Position numbers and translations under genes: made by a program
Shown: positions 16,239 through 19,701 of the stretch, one piece after another
Position numbering within the stretch: the stretch's first letter is position 1
Layout of the letters: every line of letters begins with the position of its first letter
Assembly: GCA_030689795.1 (NCBI GenBank)
Contig: JAUYEO010000371.1
Span: 1 to 19,701 of the forward strand
Direction: 5' to 3'
Origin: Desulfobacterales bacterium
GTDB lineage: Bacteria; Desulfobacterota; Desulfobacteria; Desulfobacterales; RPRI01
DNA: 19,701 bases
Notes under the pieces: generated by a model
Seen by the model: the letters and a program-made list of their open reading frames with translations, nothing else
What the model was told of the DNA's origin: nothing
The model's database searches: none

Positions 16239-16269
16239 TATAAATGATACAAATTTATATGTGTGTCAA
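16239..16269 (-). promoter_or_regulatory. Likely promoter of the dcw operon
   Basis: A perfect TTGACA -35 hexamer lies at 16264-16269 on the minus strand. The -10 element is less clear: CATTTA at 17-bp spacing (16241-16246), TTTATA at 19 bp, or TATCAT at 14 bp. The AT-rich context and the AAAGTGG boxes directly downstream support a start site near 16230-16236. Confidence 0.5.
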
Positions 16270-16373
16270 GAAAAAAATAAGACTCTTGCAATTATTTTTA
16301 TAATAATTTATTCATGTTAAAACAATTTTAATTGATGATTTTAATTGTGGAGTTTTGTGGATGTGTTTTGTAA

Positions 16374-16606
16374 CGACTCAGGAGTCAGGGGTTACTGAAA
16401 AAGATGAACGTCCAACATCGAACGTTGAGCATCGAATTTATAATGGAAAAGATGAACGTAATCTTTCAAAACCTTATTCGATAATGGCTGTTTGCTTTTC
16501 ATTCGATATTGGACGTTCGATGTTGGATGTTCATCTTTCAAAACCTTGTTCGATGTTCGATGTACGACATTCGAAGTCCGATGTCCGATATTCGATATTC
16601 GATTAA
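16374..16606. repeat. Large TTCGATG repeat block with imperfect long hairpin in the divergent intergenic region
   Basis: The block starts with a CAGGAGTCAGGGG tract (16379-16391). It then has an inverted pair: AAAGATGAACGTCCAACATC (from 16399) running to about 16437, and its near-complement at 16501-16538. The spacer contains ATCTTTCAAAACCTTATTCGAT (16461-16482), repeated almost exactly at 16533-16554. The block ends with TTCGATG/TTCGATA units to about 16602. A short open frame over it encodes low-complexity SMFDVR-type peptide and is not a gene. The repeat lies between the two divergent promoters. Confidence 0.75.
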
Positions 16607-16607
16607 A

Positions 16608-16636
16608 TTGACAGGATATGGAAGGTCTGATATATG
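16608..16636 (+). promoter_or_regulatory. Sigma70-like promoter of the pilus/secretion operon
   Basis: TTGACA at 16608-16613, a 17-bp spacer and TATATG at 16631-16636, preceded by TG at 16628-16629 (extended -10). It lies directly after the repeat block and about 54 nt before the first coding start. Start site expected near 16643. Confidence 0.6.
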
Positions 16637-16674
16637 CAGTAAAGTTAAGAAATTGGGATCAGCTTCAATAATCC

Positions 16675-16683
16675 AGGAGGAGG
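16675..16683 (+). promoter_or_regulatory. Strong Shine-Dalgarno that fixes a TTG start
   Basis: AGGAGGAGG stands 6 nt before the TTG at 16690. No ATG in frame occurs nearby, so this purine run supports TTG as the start of the PilM-PilN fusion. Confidence 0.7.
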
Positions 16684-16689
16684 CATACG

Positions 16690-18582
16690 TTGTCCCGTTT
16701 TAAAGAAACTACTTCAACCGAAAAGCTGCTTGATTTCATTCGTAATAAAAAGGTTGATACAGCTCCCCCTTCTTTGGATGTATCTGACATTGACTCGCAG
16801 GAAAAAGAAGCCCCAGGCGCCTCATTTAAAACTGTGTCAGAAAAAGGACCGGTAAATGTTGGTATTGATATCAGTCATGAATACCTGACGTTGGTCAAAA
16901 CAACAAAATTGGCTGATAAGAGTTGGGCCTTTCTTGGCTATAAGAGCATATCGCTTACCCACATAAACTCTAAAAAATCAGCTGAGTTTATCAATTTTAT
17001 CAAATCCGAACTGTACAATTTTTTTGGAACTGATAAAGACGTGAATCTATGGGCGAATATGTCCGCCGCGCGTGTTAATGTGCGTCATTTGAAAATCCCC
17101 AAAGTACCAAAAAATCAAATCGAAAATACCATATCCTGGGCAATTAAAAAGGAAACTCCCTTTGATGATAAGGATACGAGCCTGGATTTTGAAATTCTGG
17201 GAGAGATTACAGAAGAGAACCTCCCCAAACTGTCAGTTATTGCTTTCACGGCCCCCACGGATGAAGTCAAAGAGACAAAAAAAATTTTTTCAGAAATCGG
17301 TTTGCCGTTAACCGGAATATCCATCGCGCCTTTTGCAGTTCAAAACATATTAAAAATAATACAGATTCCTGCCCATGAAGGCACCGTTGCATGTCTGTTC
17401 ATCGGTAATGATTTTTCACGTATTGATATTTATGCCGATGGAAAACTTGTTATGACGAGGGGCATCAGGGCCGGAATCAAAAGCATGATTGAAGCATTGA
17501 TGGAGAAGGTTTCAGATGAATCAGAGGAGCCGGAAGAATTGTATGAAATGGAAGGGACAAGATCCATGGCAATGGTTCAGGGGGTTAGAAAAGCGCTCTT
17601 GAGCCTCAGTCCCGACTCTCCACCTTTAACGGAAAAAGATATCGGCTTTACGCTTACAGAAGAAGAAAAATTCAAGGCCATTACACTTTCATTAGAGAGG
17701 GTGGTCCGGCAGGTAGAAAGGACTTTTGAATATTATACGACAACCCTCAAGTATGACAGGGTTGATAGAATTTACGTATCCAGTGTAATGAATGTTTACA
17801 TGCCCATTGTAAAATATGTGGGTGATCAACTGGGTATCGAAAGCGATGTTCTTGATCCTGTCAAATTTCAACTTCACGGTTTTGAAGGCTATGCTGAAAA
17901 GATCTGTGTTTCGGATAGGGTTGCTCTCATTCCGGCTCTGGGCCTTGCGCTTTCAGATAATGAATACACGCCTAATCTGTTGTTTAGATTCAAAGACAAG
18001 GAAAAACTTGCTAATACTTTACGAATTACAAATGCTGTCTTTGCGTTCTTGATACTTGTCGCACTCATTTGCGGAAGTGTTTTCTTCTATCAAAGTCTAA
18101 TAATCAATCAAAAGAAAGCTGCGATTGTAAAACTCGAAGGACGCTTGTTGCAGTACGAGCCTCGCGCTGACCAGAGTACAATATCCCGGATGGTTGACGG
18201 GTTAAAACAGCAACAACGGATAAGCAAAGCTTACGGTGAAAGGTACCTCGGAATGGCGGTCATCAGTGAGTTATCTTCATTGACCCCGGCAAATATCCGC
18301 CTCATTAATCTGAAGGCTAACCTGGGAAGCGCTGCTCCGGACGAAGAACCTCTGAAAAAAGATAAAAAGGAAGCCGGAAAAAGTGAAGTAAAAAATCTGA
18401 CTCTTGAAGGCCTGGTTTTTGGTGATCGCGGCGCACTCGAATCCTCACTGGGAAGCTTTATCATGAAGCTGAAGGAGTCTCCAATGTTCCGGCAAATCAG
18501 CATTCAGAAAAACAGCATTGAACCTTTCAGAAGGGACGACGTTCTGCATTTTATAATAGAAATAAAACTGGCGGTTTCGTAA
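16690..18582 (+). CDS. pilM: PilM-PilN fusion, GspL-like assembly platform protein
   Basis: This 630-aa protein joins an actin-like cytoplasmic domain to a membrane-anchored periplasmic domain, the GspL layout and the equivalent of separate PilM and PilN in type IV pili. Residues 1-52 are polar and probably disordered. Residues about 56-422 resemble PilM: VNVGIDISHEYLTLVK (55-70), IENTISWAIKKETPFD (144-159), TAPTDEV (187-193), CLFIGNDFSRIDIY (235-248), RGIRAG (257-262) and ALIPALGLAL (412-421). TPNLLFRFKDKEK (427-439) recalls the NLLP motif that starts PilN. One membrane segment (about 446-467), a coiled stretch and a ferredoxin-like periplasmic part (to 630) follow. The fold would form the inner-membrane platform coupling an assembly ATPase to the pilus or pseudopilus. 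The TTG start is supported by AGGAGGAGG. Exact system (pilus or type II secretion) is undecided. Confidence 0.85.
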   Translation: MSRFKETTSTEKLLDFIRNKKVDTAPPSLDVSDIDSQEKEAPGASFKTVSEKGPVNVGIDISHEYLTLVKTTKLADKSWAFLGYKSISLTHINSKKSAEFINFIKSELYNFFGTDKDVNLWANMSAARVNVRHLKIPKVPKNQIENTISWAIKKETPFDDKDTSLDFEILGEITEENLPKLSVIAFTAPTDEVKETKKIFSEIGLPLTGISIAPFAVQNILKIIQIPAHEGTVACLFIGNDFSRIDIYADGKLVMTRGIRAGIKSMIEALMEKVSDESEEPEELYEMEGTRSMAMVQGVRKALLSLSPDSPPLTEKDIGFTLTEEEKFKAITLSLERVVRQVERTFEYYTTTLKYDRVDRIYVSSVMNVYMPIVKYVGDQLGIESDVLDPVKFQLHGFEGYAEKICVSDRVALIPALGLALSDNEYTPNLLFRFKDKEKLANTLRITNAVFAFLILVALICGSVFFYQSLIINQKKAAIVKLEGRLLQYEPRADQSTISRMVDGLKQQQRISKAYGERYLGMAVISELSSLTPANIRLINLKANLGSAAPDEEPLKKDKKEAGKSEVKNLTLEGLVFGDRGALESSLGSFIMKLKESPMFRQISIQKNSIEPFRRDDVLHFIIEIKLAVS

Positions 18583-18597
18583 AAAAAGCGAAGACTC

Positions 18598-18784
18598 GCC
18601 ACTAAGACACAAAGACACAAAAACAATTCTTAGTGCCTTAGAAATAATTTTCTGCGCGTTTCTACCCCTCAAGGGGGTACTAAAAGAGTGGCAGAAAATT
18701 ATTTCGTGAAGGCACTTACACCCCTCAAGGGGGTACTGAAAAGAGTCCCGTTTATCGGGGTTAGTGTCTTCGTGGCTTAGTGGC
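18598..18784. repeat. Nested inverted repeat (cruciform-like) between the pilM and pilO genes
   Basis: Outer arms at 18598-18618 and 18764-18784 match as inverse complements at 19 of 21 positions (CCACTAAG, AAGACAC type). Inner arms at about 18632-18655 (AGTGCCTT, AATAATTTTCTGC) and 18691-18716 are also inverse complements with a small mismatch loop. Between and after the inner arms lie two direct copies of ACCCCTCAAGGGGGTACT (18664-18681 and 18720-18737), each itself a CCCC/GGGG hairpin. A CCCGTTTATCGGG hairpin follows at about 18748. The tail 18785-18812 is an ACGA-rich tract. No convincing gene lies here. Confidence 0.75.
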
Positions 18785-18844
18785 TGCAAAACGAACGACA
18801 AACGACGAATAACGCACCATCAAGAAACGGGGTGGAATTCAATT

Positions 18845-19384
18845 ATGTATCAAAAATTAAGAATGATGATGATTCCAAAGCAGACTTTGACTAATATGAC
18901 AATATGTCTTGCAGGATTACTGGTGATCGTGCTTGTTGGAATCATCCCAAATATTATATCCTCTGTGAGTCTTGACAGGAAGATAAATAGTGTAAACTTC
19001 CAGCTTGAAGAACAGGACAAGCTTTATCCGGTCGCTCAATTGTTGAAAAAAAACGCTCAACAAAAGGTATTAACTGCTTTACCCTTTCCCGCAAGGGATA
19101 AACTTTCACGGAAATTAATTGATTTATTCCCCACGACCTTCAAGGATATGGCAAAAAAGGCCGGCATGGATGTGATATCAATTTCTCCGGATATTAATTC
19201 CCTGTCTGATAATTCCAATTTTCTTATTATTAATGCGGTGGTAAGTGGTGATTTTTTTAATTTTCGTAAATTATTGATCAATCTTGGTGAGATACCCTAT
19301 TCAGAGCGTGTAGAAGAAATACAGATCCAGCAAAATCAGGATATCATGGAATTTAAAATGAAAATCCGGCTGGCTCTTGCATAG
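18845..19384 (+). CDS. pilO: PilO/GspM-like inner-membrane assembly platform protein
   Basis: The frame is open from 18764, but that part is repeat sequence; the ATG at 18845 is preceded by GGGGTGGA about 9 nt upstream and gives a 179-aa protein. It has a short cytoplasmic tail, one membrane segment (about 18-38), a helical coiled stretch (about 44-75), and a small alpha/beta periplasmic domain (about 85-179) ending in the strand IMEFKMKIRLALA. This is the PilO/GspM topology, and it follows the PilM-PilN fusion, its expected partner. The sequence is too divergent to choose between PilO and GspM. The gene is separated from its partner by a 262-nt repeat-rich gap, longer than expected in an operon. 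Confidence 0.72.
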   Translation: MYQKLRMMMIPKQTLTNMTICLAGLLVIVLVGIIPNIISSVSLDRKINSVNFQLEEQDKLYPVAQLLKKNAQQKVLTALPFPARDKLSRKLIDLFPTTFKDMAKKAGMDVISISPDINSLSDNSNFLIINAVVSGDFFNFRKLLINLGEIPYSERVEEIQIQQNQDIMEFKMKIRLALA

Positions 19385-19387
19385 GGA

Positions 19388-19422
19388 CCAGTCGTCAGTC
19401 ATCAGTAATCAGTAATCAGGGG
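19388..19422 (+). repeat. CAGTAATCAG tandem tract upstream of the PilP-like gene
   Basis: The sequence contains GTCGTCAGTCATCAGTAATC followed by AGTAATCAGGGG: four degenerate copies of a roughly 7-nt CAGTAAT unit. The terminal AGGGG lies 5 nt before the ATG at 19428 and probably serves as its ribosome binding site. It resembles the GTTGCCAGTCGCCAG tract at 5967. Confidence 0.6.
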
Positions 19423-19427
19423 TTTTA

Positions 19428-19701
19428 ATGCCGAAACTGACAAGACAGCAAATCATAATAATTTCAATAATGGTTGTTGCAATCTTATACGGCGCATATG
19501 ATTTTTTTATCGTTCCGGGAACAAAATCCGTCTCCTTCGATGCAGGAAAAAAACCGGCGGAACTGGCAGCTTTTGCTGCTGATGTCACGGCGAACATGAC
19601 AAAAGGATCTCTTTCGACTGCTGACGCCTACGCAATAAACCGCGCTGAAACAGAATGGACGCGAGATCCGTTTTATGAAAAAAAATCTTTCCGGGATTGG
19701 A
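19428..19701 (+). CDS. PilP/GspC-like membrane protein, partial (3' end beyond window)
   Basis: The 91 visible residues begin MPKLTRQQ, followed by one membrane segment (about 9-24, IIIISIMVVAILYGAY), then a periplasmic part with the motif EWTRDPFY (76-83). A WxRDPF or RDPF motif behind a linker is common in PilP and some GspC-like proteins that link the inner-membrane platform to the secretin. Position after the PilM-PilN and PilO-like genes supports this role. The frame stays open to the window edge, so the rest of the domain is not visible. AGGGG 5 nt upstream supports the ATG start. Confidence 0.6.
   Translation, partial: MPKLTRQQIIIISIMVVAILYGAYDFFIVPGTKSVSFDAGKKPAELAAFAADVTANMTKGSLSTADAYAINRAETEWTRDPFYEKKSFRDW

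Noticed and set aside
16400..16602. Possible CRISPR array
   Set aside because: Units are about 7 nt, contiguous and degenerate, partly inverted, and there are no uniform spacers or cas genes.
16355..16606. 83-aa open frame on the plus strand in the divergent region
   Set aside because: It is translated almost entirely from TTCGATG repeats (SMFDVR-type low-complexity peptide), lacks a Shine-Dalgarno and would collide with both promoter regions.
18445..18801. 118-aa open frame on the minus strand over the repeat between pilM and pilO
   Set aside because: It covers the nested inverted repeat and the 3' end of the pilM-type gene; its peptide (STPLRG type) is a translation of the CCCCTCAAGGGGG unit.
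18764..18844. Longer start for the PilO-like protein
   Set aside because: These 27 codons are the right arm of the inverted repeat and its tail and give a polar peptide unlike PilO/GspM N-termini; the ATG at 18845 directly precedes the short tail and membrane segment.

Overview
The window comes from a Gram-negative bacterium. The MurE domain carries the DNPR motif of meso-diaminopimelate-adding enzymes, and a GspL/PilM-type inner-membrane platform lies next to the wall genes. Gene style, moderate G+C and the many small intergenic repeat patches (TTCGATG arrays, ATCTGCGT inverted repeats, CCCCTGAC strings) suggest a Desulfobacterota lineage, probably near Desulfobacterales. That placement is inference; no rRNA gene is present. 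There are no tRNA genes, insertion sequences, phage genes or CRISPR arrays.

Positions 1-16178 (minus strand) hold an almost complete division and cell wall (dcw) operon. In transcription order it reads mraZ, rsmH, ftsL, ftsI, a fused murE-murF gene, mraY, murD, ftsW, murG, murC, murB, ftsQ and ftsA, with ftsA cut by the window edge just before its end. ftsZ would be expected next. There is no ddl gene between murB and ftsQ. Several genes overlap or lie within 4 nt (rsmH/ftsL, ftsL/ftsI, murEF/mraY, murB/ftsQ). Together they make the cytoplasmic Mur precursors (MurB to MurF), lipid I and lipid II (MraY, MurG), and the septal synthase FtsW-FtsI with its FtsL/FtsQ/FtsA partners. The operon starts from a promoter near 16264 and carries a run of 10-bp-spaced AAAGTGG boxes just before mraZ, a likely MraZ autoregulatory operator.

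Positions 16233-16689 are a divergent control region. It holds the dcw promoter, a roughly 230-bp block of TTCGATG-type repeats with a long imperfect hairpin, and a good sigma70-like promoter (TTGACA, 17 bp, TGATATATG) facing right.

Positions 16690-19701 (plus strand) hold the start of a type IV pilus or type II secretion assembly-platform operon: a PilM-PilN fusion (GspL-like layout), a PilO/GspM-like protein, and the beginning of a small membrane protein with a WTRDPF motif resembling PilP/GspC.

The most unusual aspect is the repeat load. Every intergenic gap over 80 nt in both operons is filled with short repeats of several families, yet gene order is intact. In three genes (ftsQ, murC, ftsW) the reading frame runs into a repeat that supplies the C-terminal residues and the stop codon. 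In at least two places (murG and the PilP-like gene) repeat sequence appears to supply the ribosome binding site.
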